A stretch of DNA of 64,000 nt, from assembly GCF_000224085.1 (NCBI RefSeq), contig NC_015945.1, positions 124,001 through 188,000 of the forward strand, read 5' to 3'. Made by a program: the position numbers and the translations under genes. Positions within the stretch are counted from its first letter, which is position 1, and each line of letters starts with the position of its first letter. Positions 25,466 through 34,544 of the stretch are shown here, one piece after another. Source of the DNA: Allomuricauda ruestringensis DSM 13258. GTDB taxonomy: Bacteria; Bacteroidota; Bacteroidia; Flavobacteriales; Flavobacteriaceae. The notes under the pieces were generated by a model, which worked only from the letters and a program-made list of their open reading frames with translations, was not told the origin of the DNA and did not search any database.

Positions 25466-26266
25466 TTAAAACCTATTATCCCCATCCAACAAATCGCCGA
25501 TACCACCCAAAATGCTACCTTCTCCTTTGTCTTTTCCGCCTCCTCTTGGTGCAGCGGCCCAAACTCGGCTGGCCAACCTACTAAATGGCAAGGATTGAAT
25601 GTAAACGGTTCCAGGGCCACGTAGCGTGGCAAAGAAAAGTCCTTCCCCGCCAAAAACAGTATTTTTAATGCCGCCCACAAACTCAATATCATAATCCACA
25701 GTTTGAGAAAACCCGACAATACACCCTGTGTCCACTTTTAAGGTTTCGCCTGGTCCTAAAACCTTTTTCGCCATGGTTCCACCAGCGTGCACAAAGGCCA
25801 TTCCGTCACCTTCCAGCTTTTGCATAATAAAACCTTCGCCTCCAAAAAATCCACGTCCCAAGCGTTTGGAGAACTCAATGCCCACCGAAACACCTTTAGC
25901 GGCACAAAGGAATGCATCCTTTTGGCAAATAAACTTGCCCCCTTTTTCGGAGAGATCTATGGGAACAATTTTACCTGGATAAGGCGAAGCAAAGCTTACG
26001 AGCTTTTTACCTTGACCAATGTTCAAGAAAGCGGTCATAAAAAGGCTCTCTCCCGTGAGCAGGCGTTTACCTGCGGAGAACAATTTCCCTAAAACTCCAG
26101 TATCTTGGTTGGAACCATCCCCAAAGATGGTATCCATTTTAATATCGGTATCCATCATCATAAAACTGCCGGCTTCGGCAACAACGGCTTCTTGTGGGTC
26201 CAGTTCTATTTCCACATATTGCATTTCTTCGCCATAAATGTGGTAATCTATTTCGTGTGCATTCAT
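25466..26266 (-). CDS. AIM24/TIGR00266-family protein
   Basis: The 266-residue protein has the AIM24 beta-barrel features [97 protein letters not shown], and [27 protein letters not shown]. The C-terminus is a Gly-rich tail ([22 protein letters not shown]). Relatives include a mitochondrial biogenesis protein; the bacterial role is unknown, perhaps membrane-associated. It is followed on the minus strand by the four-helix-bundle gene. Confidence 0.9.
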   Translation of the reverse strand: MNAHEIDYHIYGEEMQYVEIELDPQEAVVAEAGSFMMMDTDIKMDTIFGDGSNQDTGVLGKLFSAGKRLLTGESLFMTAFLNIGQGKKLVSFASPYPGKIVPIDLSEKGGKFICQKDAFLCAAKGVSVGIEFSKRLGRGFFGGEGFIMQKLEGDGMAFVHAGGTMAKKVLGPGETLKVDTGCIVGFSQTVDYDIEFVGGIKNTVFGGEGLFFATLRGPGTVYIQSLPFSRLASRVWAAAPRGGGKDKGEGSILGGIGDLLDGDNRF

Positions 26267-26350
26267 TTTTTGTAAATGTTTTTTGATTTCTGTTTAATAT
26301 GTTGGAATGATTGAAATTTTGTTACAAAAAAGTTGAACAAACCTTTTGTC

Positions 26351-26806
26351 CTAACCTTTCACCTTCACCGTCCACTCAAAATGAAAGGTGGACACCTCTA
26401 CCCCATCTTGATTGATCCCAACTGATTTCATCCAGCAGGTTTGTCCCTCTCCTGTTTCTACGGTTTTTTGGATGGCATCGGCAATCAATTCACCATCCTC
26501 ACAGGTAAAGTTGATTCTGCCCGTAGCTTTTTTGGTAAAGGTGGCTTTGTTATTGGCCACGAGCATGGACACTTTTTTACCGCTTTTCTGGATTTCGTTC
26601 ATGACCAACGCGCCCGTACTTAGCTCGGCTGCCATTCCCTGAACGGCCCAAAACATGGATTTAAACGGATTCTGATTCATCCATTTAAGTTTTACCGTGG
26701 TGATTGCTTTTTCCTCATTAATATATTTAAGCCTTACCCCACACCACCATGCTGAGGGGAGCTTCATAAACGTAAACATGTTGATTTTACTGGGTGTCAA
26801 TGCCAT
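26351..26806 (-). CDS. DUF4442 hotdog-fold protein (thioesterase-like)
   Basis: The 151-residue protein has the DUF4442 pattern: N-terminal FMKLPSAWWCGVRLKYINEEKAITTVKLKWMNQNPFKSMFWAVQGMAAELSTGAL, and a beta-sheet tail. Hotdog-fold relatives are acyl-CoA thioesterases or acyl-CoA binders; there is no neighbouring lipid gene to specify a substrate. It lies upstream of the AIM24 gene on the same strand with an 84-bp gap. Confidence 0.82.
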   Translation of the reverse strand: MALTPSKINMFTFMKLPSAWWCGVRLKYINEEKAITTVKLKWMNQNPFKSMFWAVQGMAAELSTGALVMNEIQKSGKKVSMLVANNKATFTKKATGRINFTCEDGELIADAIQKTVETGEGQTCWMKSVGINQDGVEVSTFHFEWTVKVKG

Positions 26807-26889
26807 AACTTGAGTTTGTTTGGCCTAAAAATAGGTAAAAAGAAGTTAAGCATTATTGTTAATTTTATGTTAAATTATAGTACTTTGTT

Positions 26890-26921
26890 TTGCATAGTAC
26901 TGTCTTTTGGATATATATTTG
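26890..26921 (+). promoter_or_regulatory. Promoter of the DUF4870/NTF2-like unit
   Basis: TTG (26890-26892) and a perfect TATATTTG (26914-26921) are 21 bases apart, the standard flavobacterial arrangement. The start codon follows 52 bases after the -7 element. Confidence 0.6.
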
Positions 26922-26973
26922 CATGGTAAGCTAATAGGTTAACCCCTTTACGATCAAAAAACATCAATCAAAA

Positions 26974-27456
26974 ATGGCAACTACAATCACCAAACACGAA
27001 CGAAATTTATCCGCAATTATCCATGCGTCCATGTTCTCGAAGTATTTTATTCCTTTTGGGAATTTTATCCTTCCCTTAATTTTATGGACCGCCAATAAAA
27101 AGCAACATGAGTTTGTGGATTATAATGGTAAACAGTCACTCAATTTTCAAATTAGCATGTTGCTCTATTCCATTGTAGCAGGTTTGATCACTATTCCTTT
27201 TTTTATTGGATTTTGGCCAGACCTGTTCGATTGGAACTTTTTCGGATTTCACGGATTAAGTGACCTGAACAATCTGAACTTTCATATAGATAGTGACGAT
27301 TTTAGGTTTGGACGACTGATTTGGCCGTTAGGGATATCAGGATTTTTGCAGGTTGTTCTGGGCATTGTGAACATTGTTTTCACCATTTTGGCCACCATCA
27401 GGACCAACGAGGGAGAATATTTTAAATATCCATTCACCATTAAATTCATCAAATAA
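26974..27456 (+). CDS. DUF4870 membrane protein
   Basis: The 160-residue protein shows the DUF4870 (YtxG/Tic20-like) pattern. N-terminal ERNLSAIIHASMFSKYFIPFGNFILPLILWTANKKQHEFVDYNGKQSLNFQISML contains the conserved K-x6-FVDxxGKQSLNFQ core, followed by two further membrane segments. It should be an integral inner membrane protein of unknown role. Its stop overlaps the next start by one base (TAATG), so both genes are translationally coupled. Confidence 0.9.
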   Translation: MATTITKHERNLSAIIHASMFSKYFIPFGNFILPLILWTANKKQHEFVDYNGKQSLNFQISMLLYSIVAGLITIPFFIGFWPDLFDWNFFGFHGLSDLNNLNFHIDSDDFRFGRLIWPLGISGFLQVVLGIVNIVFTILATIRTNEGEYFKYPFTIKFIK

Positions 27457-28256
27457 TGAGCAATTTTAGATACATATTTGGAATTTTCACCTTAATCCTT
27501 GCCGCTTCGGTACATGGGCAAGTAGCAAAGGACTCAGAATTATACAAAGTATTAAAGTCCAAGGATAGTCTGTTGTTCGATGCGGCATTTAACCAGTGCG
27601 ACGTGGATACCATGGAATCATTGTTCACGGAGGATTTCGAGTTTTATCATGATAAAGGAGGTTTCACCGATGGAAGGGAAGCTTTTTTGAAGCCGACACG
27701 AGAAAACTGTGAAAAAAGAGACCCCGAAGCACCTCAATATTCCAAAAGAATTTTGATAGAAGGAAGTTTGGAGGTATATCCTTTATATAAAGGCGAAGAA
27801 CTGTACGGAGCCATTCAACATGGAGTGCACAGGTTTGAGTTTCTAAATAATCGAAATGAATATCAGAAAGGAGATATTGCCAAGTTCACACATGTTTGGA
27901 TGCTAAATAACGGCGAATGGAAAATTAAACGGGAGTTGAGCTACGACCATCATTTAATGGAAAACAAAGAACCTATAATGGAGGTTTCCGTATCACAACA
28001 AATACTGGAAAAATATGAAGGTAGTTATATATCGCCACAAGTAGGTTCCGTTCAAATCAAAAAAGACGCAGGCAACCTATTGTTAGTATCAGAAAAGATG
28101 CAAGCCAAACTTTATCCAAAATCAGAGGACACCTTTTTTATGAAAGAAAGAGACGTACGCTTTAAATTTATACAATCGGATGCGGGTGAGGTGACCAAAA
28201 TGCAGATTATTGAAAACGATACTGTTGTGGACGAAGCCCAAAGAGAAAAATCATAA
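27456..28256 (+). CDS. Exported NTF2-like (DUF4440) protein with C-terminal beta domain
   Basis: The 266-residue protein has a signal peptide (GIFTLILAASVHGQ). An NTF2-like domain follows at about 28-160: SLLFDAAFNQCDVDTMESLFTEDFEFYHDKGGFTDGREAFL and THVWMLNNGEWKIKRELSYDHH. The C-terminal part (about 175-260) begins LEKYEGSYISPQVGSVQIKK, resembling DUF3471 domains appended to beta-lactamase-like proteins. It is translationally coupled to DUF4870. Function unknown. Confidence 0.82.
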   Translation: MSNFRYIFGIFTLILAASVHGQVAKDSELYKVLKSKDSLLFDAAFNQCDVDTMESLFTEDFEFYHDKGGFTDGREAFLKPTRENCEKRDPEAPQYSKRILIEGSLEVYPLYKGEELYGAIQHGVHRFEFLNNRNEYQKGDIAKFTHVWMLNNGEWKIKRELSYDHHLMENKEPIMEVSVSQQILEKYEGSYISPQVGSVQIKKDAGNLLLVSEKMQAKLYPKSEDTFFMKERDVRFKFIQSDAGEVTKMQIIENDTVVDEAQREKS

Positions 28257-28397
28257 TCATCAATTATAATAGGAGCTTAATCACCTCTGCAACAAATCAT
28301 CATCAATCAAAGTAAAACGGAGTTTAATCACTTGCCCTGAGCGTAGTAGAAGGGTCAATCAAAAAACGAAAAATCATCAAATCATCAATCAAAGAAC

Positions 28398-28460
28398 CGT
28401 TTCCACTCCCCTGCCCAATTCAGGGGAATGGAGTGGAAACGTCACCAAACAAAGTTTGGT
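28398..28460. repeat. Long inverted repeat plus second hairpin upstream of PadR
   Basis: Arms CGTTTCCACTCC (28398-28409) and GGAGTGGAAACG (28430-28441) pair perfectly, with an inner CCTG/CAGG stem. Just downstream ACCAAAC-AAA-GTTTGGT (28444-28460) makes another hairpin. Direct repeats of ATCATCAATCAAAG also occur at about 28297 and 28384. The 245-bp gap 28257-28501 has no gene. Confidence 0.6.
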
Positions 28461-28501
28461 AGAACAAAAACGAACAGTTAATTTAATAGAACCATGAAAT
28501 T

Positions 28502-28831
28502 ATGAACATAGAAAACACAAAAGCACAGATGCGCAAGGGGGTTCTAGAGTATTGCATCCTGTCCATCCTTAAGGATGATGACAAGTATGCCTCAGAAATT
28601 CTGGGAGCCTTAAAGGACGCAAAGATGTTAGTAGTGGAAGGTACCATATATCCTTTGCTCACAAGGCTAAAGAATGCTGGATTGCTCAACTACCGTTGGG
28701 AAGAATCCACATCGGGACCACCCCGTAAATATTATGCTCTTACAGAAACAGGTCAGTTGTTCCTTAACGAACTCAACGGCACCTGGGATGAACTAAGAAA
28801 TGCAGTTAATCTGGTAACCAACACAAAATAA
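28502..28831 (+). CDS. PadR-family transcriptional regulator
   Basis: The 109-residue winged-helix protein has the PadR N-domain: AQMRKGVLEYCILSILKDDDKYASEILGALKDAKMLVVEGTIYPLLTRLKNAGLLNYRWEESTSGPPRKYYALTETGQ. That is the usual motif order, including the PRKYYxLTxxG wing. It precedes the PspC gene by nine bases, an arrangement common in Bacteroidota where PadR controls PspC/DUF2807 genes. Ligand not evident. Confidence 0.93.
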   Translation: MNIENTKAQMRKGVLEYCILSILKDDDKYASEILGALKDAKMLVVEGTIYPLLTRLKNAGLLNYRWEESTSGPPRKYYALTETGQLFLNELNGTWDELRNAVNLVTNTK

Positions 28832-28840
28832 AATCGAAAA

Positions 28841-30568
28841 ATGAACAAGACAATAAATATAAATTTAGCAAATACGCTCTTTCACATAGACGACGATGCG
28901 TATAATAAGCTGAGACGGTACTTGGAGTCCATAAGACGGTCGTTTTCGGGTACCAAGGGAAGCGACGAGATCATTGCCGATATCGAGGCAAGGATTGCCG
29001 AACTCTTTTTGGAAAAAATGGAGAACGAGCGACAGGTAATTACCCATAAAGAGGTAGACCAAGTAATCGAAGTAATGGGGCAACCCGAAGATTACATGGT
29101 AGATGAGGATATTTTTGAGGACGAACCTAAAAGAACCCATGCAGAACCTGCCAGTAGAGCCAAAAAATTGTACAGGGACATAGACCACAAATATATTGGT
29201 GGTGTTTGTGCCGGTCTGGAGCATTACTTGGGCATAGACGCGCTATGGGTTAGACTCATATTCATTCTATTGGCCGTATTCACCAGTGGTTTTGGACTTA
29301 TCGCCTATATCCTACTTTGGATTTTGGTGCCCGAAGCCGCCACAACCTCACAAAAATTGGATATGCGGGGGGAGCCCGTCAACATCAGCAATATAGAACG
29401 CAAAGTTAAAGAGGGGTTTGATGATGTTGCAGAAAAAGTAAAAAGTGTTGACTACGATAAAGTGGGCAACAAGGTCAAAAGCAGCTCCAAGACCTTTTTT
29501 GATACCATCGGGGACATTATTCTGTTCCTCTTCAAGGTATTCGGCAAGTTCATAGGCATCCTATTGATCATCATCGGCGCTTCTACCTTGGTAGGGCTGT
29601 TCTTTGGACTGTTCACCGTGGGCATGTTCGATGCAGTTCAACTACCTGGCGTGGACTTTTATGAAATCGTAAACACATCTGGGGCTCCCGTTTGGTTGGT
29701 ATCCATATTATTGTTCTTTGCCGTTGGCATTCCGTTCTTCTTCCTGCTTTATTTAGGATTAAAGATTTTGGTGAACAACCTAAAATCCATCGGTAACATT
29801 GCCAAATTTGCTCTTTTGGGGCTTTGGTTGATATCTGTGGGTACCCTAATCGTGCTGGGCATACGGCAAGCTGCTGAGTTCTCTTACACTGGAAGTGTAA
29901 ACGACAGAACCGAAATGGCTTTGGAAATTCCTTCCGATACCTTAATTATTAAGATGAAGGATATTGATATGGATTACAGCCGTGACGACATCCATTTTGG
30001 TAGAATGACCTTTGGTTATGATGAAAATGATACCCGTGTGTTGATGTCCGACGAAATTGACATCAAAATCAGAAAGTCTGATGATGATACCATGAGCATC
30101 AATATTCGAAAAGATGCTGATGGAAGCTCAACACTTGCTGCTCGGGACCGTGCCAAAAACATTGAGTACGCATACGAAATTGATGGCAATGAAATTTTGT
30201 TGGACGAATATTTGATTACGGCAACATCCAATAAGGCCAGAAACCAAGAGGTAACCGTAACCATTTACATTCCCGAATCCATGACCGTTTATTTCGACGA
30301 TTCCACAAGCAGGTACATTGGCCGTGGTATTGACAATGATCGAGGCTACTACAGAAGTGGTATTGCCGGGCAACACTGGTTGATGGATGAAGACGGTGAG
30401 CTACAATGTTTGGATTGCACCGATTTGTATGACGATGACGAAGATTCCAATGGAAAGGGTAAAATTATAATCAATGAAGATGGTATCGACATCGACATTA
30501 AAGACAATCAAGATTCCTTTGAGATGAAAATCAACGAAGATGGAGTAAAAGTTAAGGCAAAAAACTAG
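28841..30568 (+). CDS. PspC-domain envelope protein
   Basis: The 575-residue protein starts with a soluble part (about 1-100, INLANTLFHIDDDAYNKLRRYLESIRRSF, with a helical EIIADIEARIAELFLE motif). A PspC domain (about 105-165) follows: KLYRDIDHKYIGGVCAGLEHYLGIDALWVRLIFILLAVFTSGFGLIAYILLWILVPEA. Several more membrane helices (about 225-345) and a long acidic beta-rich C-terminal part complete it. Likely an inner membrane phage-shock-like sensor or effector. It lies in the unit PadR-PspC-DUF2807. Confidence 0.9.
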   Translation: MNKTININLANTLFHIDDDAYNKLRRYLESIRRSFSGTKGSDEIIADIEARIAELFLEKMENERQVITHKEVDQVIEVMGQPEDYMVDEDIFEDEPKRTHAEPASRAKKLYRDIDHKYIGGVCAGLEHYLGIDALWVRLIFILLAVFTSGFGLIAYILLWILVPEAATTSQKLDMRGEPVNISNIERKVKEGFDDVAEKVKSVDYDKVGNKVKSSSKTFFDTIGDIILFLFKVFGKFIGILLIIIGASTLVGLFFGLFTVGMFDAVQLPGVDFYEIVNTSGAPVWLVSILLFFAVGIPFFFLLYLGLKILVNNLKSIGNIAKFALLGLWLISVGTLIVLGIRQAAEFSYTGSVNDRTEMALEIPSDTLIIKMKDIDMDYSRDDIHFGRMTFGYDENDTRVLMSDEIDIKIRKSDDDTMSINIRKDADGSSTLAARDRAKNIEYAYEIDGNEILLDEYLITATSNKARNQEVTVTIYIPESMTVYFDDSTSRYIGRGIDNDRGYYRSGIAGQHWLMDEDGELQCLDCTDLYDDDEDSNGKGKIIINEDGIDIDIKDNQDSFEMKINEDGVKVKAKN

Positions 30569-30606
30569 ACAGGTTTGTACTCTTATAATTCAATCAAAAA
30601 ATCAAC

Positions 30607-31209
30607 ATGATAAAGTTTATTTCATTACCCGTAATTCTGTTCAGTCTCTTAGCAGTACCGTCCTGCAAAGCACAAGACAATTCTTCTTTCGGAAACAAAG
30701 ATGTTGTAAAAGAAGAAAAATCCATACCACCTTTTAACAGTCTGATTGTTACGACGGGAGGAAACATCTATCTGCACCCTTCTTCGACAACCAAATTGCA
30801 GTTGAAAGGAAAAAAAAGCTGTGTGGAAAAAATTGATGTGGCCGTTTCATCAAAAGCCTTGCACATTTCAAGCGAGGACAACCATTCAGATGAATGCCAT
30901 GTTGAAATCCATATTGGAACTCCAAATTTTGATGAAATTCAGTTAAGTGGAGGTGGGTCGCTCAAAATAGAAGACGGCTTTGCCCCAATAGAAGTTCTCA
31001 AATGCAGTATAAAAAGCGGAGGAGACCTTGAGATGGCATCAACACCTGTCGATTCTCTGTTCGCCATCGTCTACGGAGGTGGAAAAATAACTGCGCATGT
31101 CGGTACACTCCTTAATGGCACAGTGAAAGACGGAGGAACTATTTTTTATACAGGTAAACCTATAATCAAGTCGGATATATCAAATGGTGGTGTAATAAAA
31201 CGTAGATAA
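30607..31209 (+). CDS. DUF2807 (GIN) exported protein
   Basis: The 200-residue protein has an export signal (FISLPVILFSLLAVPSCKAQ, possible lipobox SC). The DUF2807 beta-solenoid pattern follows: FNSLIVTTGGNIYLHPSSTTKLQLKG, HVEIHIGTPNFDEIQLSGGGSLKIEDG, KCSIKSGGDLEMASTPVD and GTVKDGGTIFYTGKP. It follows PspC by 38 bases. These proteins probably sit at the outer membrane or periplasm and are made under envelope stress together with PspC; the activity is unknown. Confidence 0.85.
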   Translation: MIKFISLPVILFSLLAVPSCKAQDNSSFGNKDVVKEEKSIPPFNSLIVTTGGNIYLHPSSTTKLQLKGKKSCVEKIDVAVSSKALHISSEDNHSDECHVEIHIGTPNFDEIQLSGGGSLKIEDGFAPIEVLKCSIKSGGDLEMASTPVDSLFAIVYGGGKITAHVGTLLNGTVKDGGTIFYTGKPIIKSDISNGGVIKRR

Positions 31210-31360
31210 AAGAAAAGACATAAACCCAAAAATTACAATTGGGGAACGATTTTCAACAATTGAGCATTTTTAAATTCTAATAACACACATAAAACAGGAC
31301 ATTTAGGCTGATTAATTTCAGTATCGATCACAACTAAATCATAAATCAATCAATAATAGA

Positions 31361-31415
31361 TGCCCAGTCAAGCTGAGAGATACTCAGTCGAGCTGAGCAT
31401 AAAAAAACAACAATC
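31361..31415 (+). promoter_or_regulatory. 55-nt leader element, copy 2 (5' UTR of the DUF2807 gene)
   Basis: The 55 bases ending directly at the ATG match those before the TPR gene at 12390-12444 (51 of 55). One difference (CAGTCAAG to CAGTCGAG) falls in the loop of the predicted second hairpin; the CTGAG/CTCAG stems are unchanged. The gap 31210-31360 before it shows no other clear signal. Confidence 0.65.
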
Positions 31416-32138
31416 ATGACAACACTAGCAAGATTAGCCATCACCGCACTTCTATCCCTGTTCGCATCCTCTTGCATAATGGATATGAATTTTGGCAATG
31501 GAAAAACAGGTAACGGAGAAGTAGTGGAAGAAACCAGAGACGTTACAGAGAATTTTGACATCGTATCCGCCTCCGAAGGTATCGATGTATTCGTAACTCA
31601 AGGCTCAGACTTTAAAATTTCCGTTGAGGCCGACGAGAACATTATTGACCTTATCGGAACCGATATTAAGGATGGAAGACTAAAAATCCATGCCATTGAA
31701 AACATTGGAAGAGCCACCAAGAACGTTTATGTGACCCTACCAGAAATTACAGCATTGGAAAGTTCGAGTGGTGCCGACCTTATCGCCCAAAATGTGATAA
31801 AAGCAGAAAATATTGAACTTGACTCCAGTAGCGGTGCCGACCTACATGTAGAGGTTGTGGCAGGCGAAGTTTCTGCAGATGCCAGCAGCGGTGCCGACAT
31901 TAAGGTTTCCGGTCAGGCAGATGCACTGTTTGCCGACGCCAGTAGCGGTTCGGATATTAAAGCACAAGACTTGATGGTAAAAAGATGCAACGCAGACGCG
32001 AGTAGTGGCGCAGATATCTCCGTAAATGTTTCGGAATCCTTGGTGGCAGATGCCAGCAGCGGGGCGGATATTAAATATACAGGCGAGGCAAGTGTCCAGA
32101 CCAAAAAATCCGTTTCGGGAAGCGTTCGTAAGTATTAA
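31416..32138 (+). CDS. DUF2807 (head GIN-domain) lipoprotein with SSGAD repeats
   Basis: The 240-residue protein has a lipobox near LFASSC. The GIN domain follows: TRDVTENFDIVSASEGIDVFVTQGSDFKISVEADENIIDLIGTDIKDGRLKIHA. The second half has six rungs of an SSGAD motif (ESSSGADLIAQN, DSSSGADLHVEV, DASSGADIKVSG, DASSGSDIKAQD, DASSGADISVNV, DASSGADIKYTG), one per beta-solenoid turn of about 20 residues. It shares its leader with the TPR gene of the two-component cluster. Function unknown. Confidence 0.88.
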   Translation: MTTLARLAITALLSLFASSCIMDMNFGNGKTGNGEVVEETRDVTENFDIVSASEGIDVFVTQGSDFKISVEADENIIDLIGTDIKDGRLKIHAIENIGRATKNVYVTLPEITALESSSGADLIAQNVIKAENIELDSSSGADLHVEVVAGEVSADASSGADIKVSGQADALFADASSGSDIKAQDLMVKRCNADASSGADISVNVSESLVADASSGADIKYTGEASVQTKKSVSGSVRKY

Positions 32139-32147
32139 TCCTGATTA

Positions 32148-32307
32148 TCCGTAATGTGTCATAATGGGTGTTTTTGGAGTCATGTTGAACTTGCCTGCCT
32201 GCCGGCAAAGGCAGGTTTCAACATCTCATCCTGCTGAATATGAGCATCTTTATGTGACCCTGAATCAAGTTCAGGGTGACGTGAGTGATATTATGACACA
32301 TTACGGA
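32148..32307. repeat. Dispersed inverted-repeat element, family B, copy 1
   Basis: Perfect 18-bp terminal inverted repeats TCCGTAATGTGTCATAAT and ATTATGACACATTACGGA enclose hairpins (CCTGAATCAAGTTCAGG type). An extra GCCTGCC..GGCAGG insert is absent from the second copy at 47401-47537. The 290-bp gap 32139-32428 has no gene. Confidence 0.8.
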
Positions 32308-32428
32308 CATTCAACATTGATCCAATTCCCTTTAAATATGCAAAGGCCTGCTGATTTTTCAGTGGGCTTTTGTTTTTATTATGTTTAGCCGAAGCCCTAT
32401 CTTAGCATTACACAATACCTAACTAACT

Positions 32429-33439
32429 ATGCAGATAGCGCTTAAAAAGTATACGCTTCAACTAGCCCATACCTTTACCATTTCAAGGGAATCCCGAGAC
32501 GAACAGGACACCTTGATTGTTTGTTTGTCGCTTAATGGGCAAACAGGTTATGGCGAAGCCACTTCCAACCCATACTATAAAATTACCATCGAGGGGATGA
32601 TGGCCGAAATAGAAGCTGTCAGAAATCAAATTGAAGGGTACACCTTTGACACCCCTGAAAACTTTTACGAACATTTAGAGTCCCTGAACCTCCATAAATT
32701 TACCCTTTGCGCCTTGGATTTGGCCGCAAACGACCTGTATGGGAAACTTAAAGGCAAACCCCTGTACGAACTTTGGGGCACATCTGCTGAAAAGTATCCG
32801 ATTACAAACTATACCATAGGTATAGATACCATAGAAAAAATGGTGGCCAAACTGCAAGAAAAACCATGGCCCCTTTACAAAATCAAATTGGGAACCCCTG
32901 ACGATGTGGCCATTGTTCGGGAACTCAGAAAACATACGGATAGTATTTTCCGAATTGATGCCAACACGGCTTGGACTGCAGAGGAAACCATCAAAAATGC
33001 ACCTTTGTTAAAAGAGCTTGGGGTGGAGTTTTTGGAGCAACCGCTTAAAGCTGATGATTGGGAAGGAATGGCCTTGGTCAAAGAAAAATCCGTTCTTCCC
33101 GTTATCGCAGACGAAAGTTGCATCGTAGAAAGCGATGTGGAACAATGCGGAGGCTATTTTCACGGTATCAATATTAAATTGACCAAGTGCGGTGGCCTCA
33201 CACCTGCACGACGGATGATCAAAAAAGGTAGAGAGCTTGGATTGCAACTTATGGTGGGCTGTATGACGGAATCTACCGTTGGAATTTCTGCCATTGCCCA
33301 ACTTTTGCCCCAGCTTGATTATGTGGACATGGATGGTGCCATGCTCCTAAAAGGTGATATTGCAAAAGGTGTGGAGATTTTGGAAAACGGTAAAGTAATT
33401 TTTCCAAAATTGCCCGGTAGCGGCATAGAATTGCTGTAA
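32429..33439 (+). CDS. Dipeptide epimerase (L-Ala-D/L-Glu epimerase type, enolase superfamily)
   Basis: The 336-residue protein shows the muconate-lactonizing subgroup layout. The catalytic Lys pair is in LYKIKLGTPDD (K-x-K), metal ligands lie in RIDANTAW, EFLEQPLK and VIADESC, and a second base Lys in NIKLTKCGG. The N-terminal capping domain holds TISRESRDEQDTLIVCLSLNGQTGYGEA. It should epimerise L-Ala-D-Glu from murein to L-Ala-L-Glu. The stop overlaps the next start by one base, so this is an operon with the AONS-like enzyme. Confidence 0.9.
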   Translation: MQIALKKYTLQLAHTFTISRESRDEQDTLIVCLSLNGQTGYGEATSNPYYKITIEGMMAEIEAVRNQIEGYTFDTPENFYEHLESLNLHKFTLCALDLAANDLYGKLKGKPLYELWGTSAEKYPITNYTIGIDTIEKMVAKLQEKPWPLYKIKLGTPDDVAIVRELRKHTDSIFRIDANTAWTAEETIKNAPLLKELGVEFLEQPLKADDWEGMALVKEKSVLPVIADESCIVESDVEQCGGYFHGINIKLTKCGGLTPARRMIKKGRELGLQLMVGCMTESTVGISAIAQLLPQLDYVDMDGAMLLKGDIAKGVEILENGKVIFPKLPGSGIELL

Positions 33440-34500
33440 TGGGCCACTCAATAAATCACATACCGGACAGACAAGTTTTAGTTGATGGCAAACCCCATTT
33501 ATATTTTGGGGGAACCGCTTATTTAGGGCTGCAAAACCACCCTCCTTTTAAGGATTTGTTTGTTCAAAATGTATCGAAGTATGGTATGCATTATGGCGCC
33601 TCCAGAAAATCCAATGTGGTTCTGGACATATACAACAAAACCGAAAACTATTTGGCCAACTGGGCGGGTAGTGAAAGTTGCCTGACCATGTCTTCTGGTT
33701 ACTTGGTGGCCCAATTGGTGGTTCAGACCCTAATAGAGAAAGGACATACCGTAATTGCCGCACCACATGCCCATGCTGCACTTTGCACCAAAGAGGTAAT
33801 TGAAACCAAAGGTTGGGAGGAATTGGAACAACTAGTATCAAAAGAAATTGCCAAAAACCAACTGATGCCCGTTGTACTTTTTGACACTATTGATTTTTCC
33901 GGTGAACAATTTCCAAGCTTCAATAGTTTAAGAAAGCTCTCTTTGGATAAGGTGATTTTAATCGGAGACGATTCCCATGGTATCGGCATTGTTGGAGAAA
34001 ACGGGAATGGCTGTTTTAATATGCTCAAAGCACTTAATCCAGCCAAACTTATGGTTTGTTGTTCGTTGGGCAAGGCATTGGGCATACAGGCAGGCGCTGT
34101 TTTTGGTGCTAAAGAGGACATCCAAATGTTGGAATCCACTCCTTTTTATGGAGGAGCAAGCCCTGCATCTCCTGCTTTTATGGCAACACTGTTGGAGGCC
34201 AGAGAAATATATTCCGAGCGTTTGGAAAAACTCAGGGACAACTACCGTTATTTTAAATCCATGCTAAAAAGACCTTCCTTTTTCTCCCACATGGAAGGGC
34301 ATCCTACTTTTGAATTCCAAAATGCCAAAGTGGCATCATCTTTAAACAAAGGTGGTTTTGTTTTTACCAATTTTAATTACCCTGATGCCAATGGTCCTAT
34401 TGTGAGCCGTTTGGTCTTGAGTGCTTATCATAAAAAAGAGGATGTTGTAAATTTGACTCACAGTATTAACACGCAGCAGATTAACCAAGATTTCTCATGA
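33439..34500 (+). CDS. AONS/KBL-like PLP-dependent enzyme
   Basis: The 353-residue fold-type I PLP protein resembles 8-amino-7-oxononanoate synthase and 2-amino-3-ketobutyrate ligase. It has YGMHYGASRKSN, CLTMSSGYLVAQLVVQ, the Asp/His PLP contacts in LIGDDSHGIGIVGENG, and the Schiff-base Lys in CCSLGKALGIQAGAVFGA. It is somewhat short for BioF and no other biotin gene is nearby. Its one-base coupling to the dipeptide epimerase suggests a role in murein-peptide or amino-acid metabolism instead; the true substrate is unknown. Confidence 0.85.
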   Translation: MGHSINHIPDRQVLVDGKPHLYFGGTAYLGLQNHPPFKDLFVQNVSKYGMHYGASRKSNVVLDIYNKTENYLANWAGSESCLTMSSGYLVAQLVVQTLIEKGHTVIAAPHAHAALCTKEVIETKGWEELEQLVSKEIAKNQLMPVVLFDTIDFSGEQFPSFNSLRKLSLDKVILIGDDSHGIGIVGENGNGCFNMLKALNPAKLMVCCSLGKALGIQAGAVFGAKEDIQMLESTPFYGGASPASPAFMATLLEAREIYSERLEKLRDNYRYFKSMLKRPSFFSHMEGHPTFEFQNAKVASSLNKGGFVFTNFNYPDANGPIVSRLVLSAYHKKEDVVNLTHSINTQQINQDFS

Positions 34501-34544
34501 ATTGGTTATTTTGCAGGCATTGAATAACGTAACATTATTATTTT

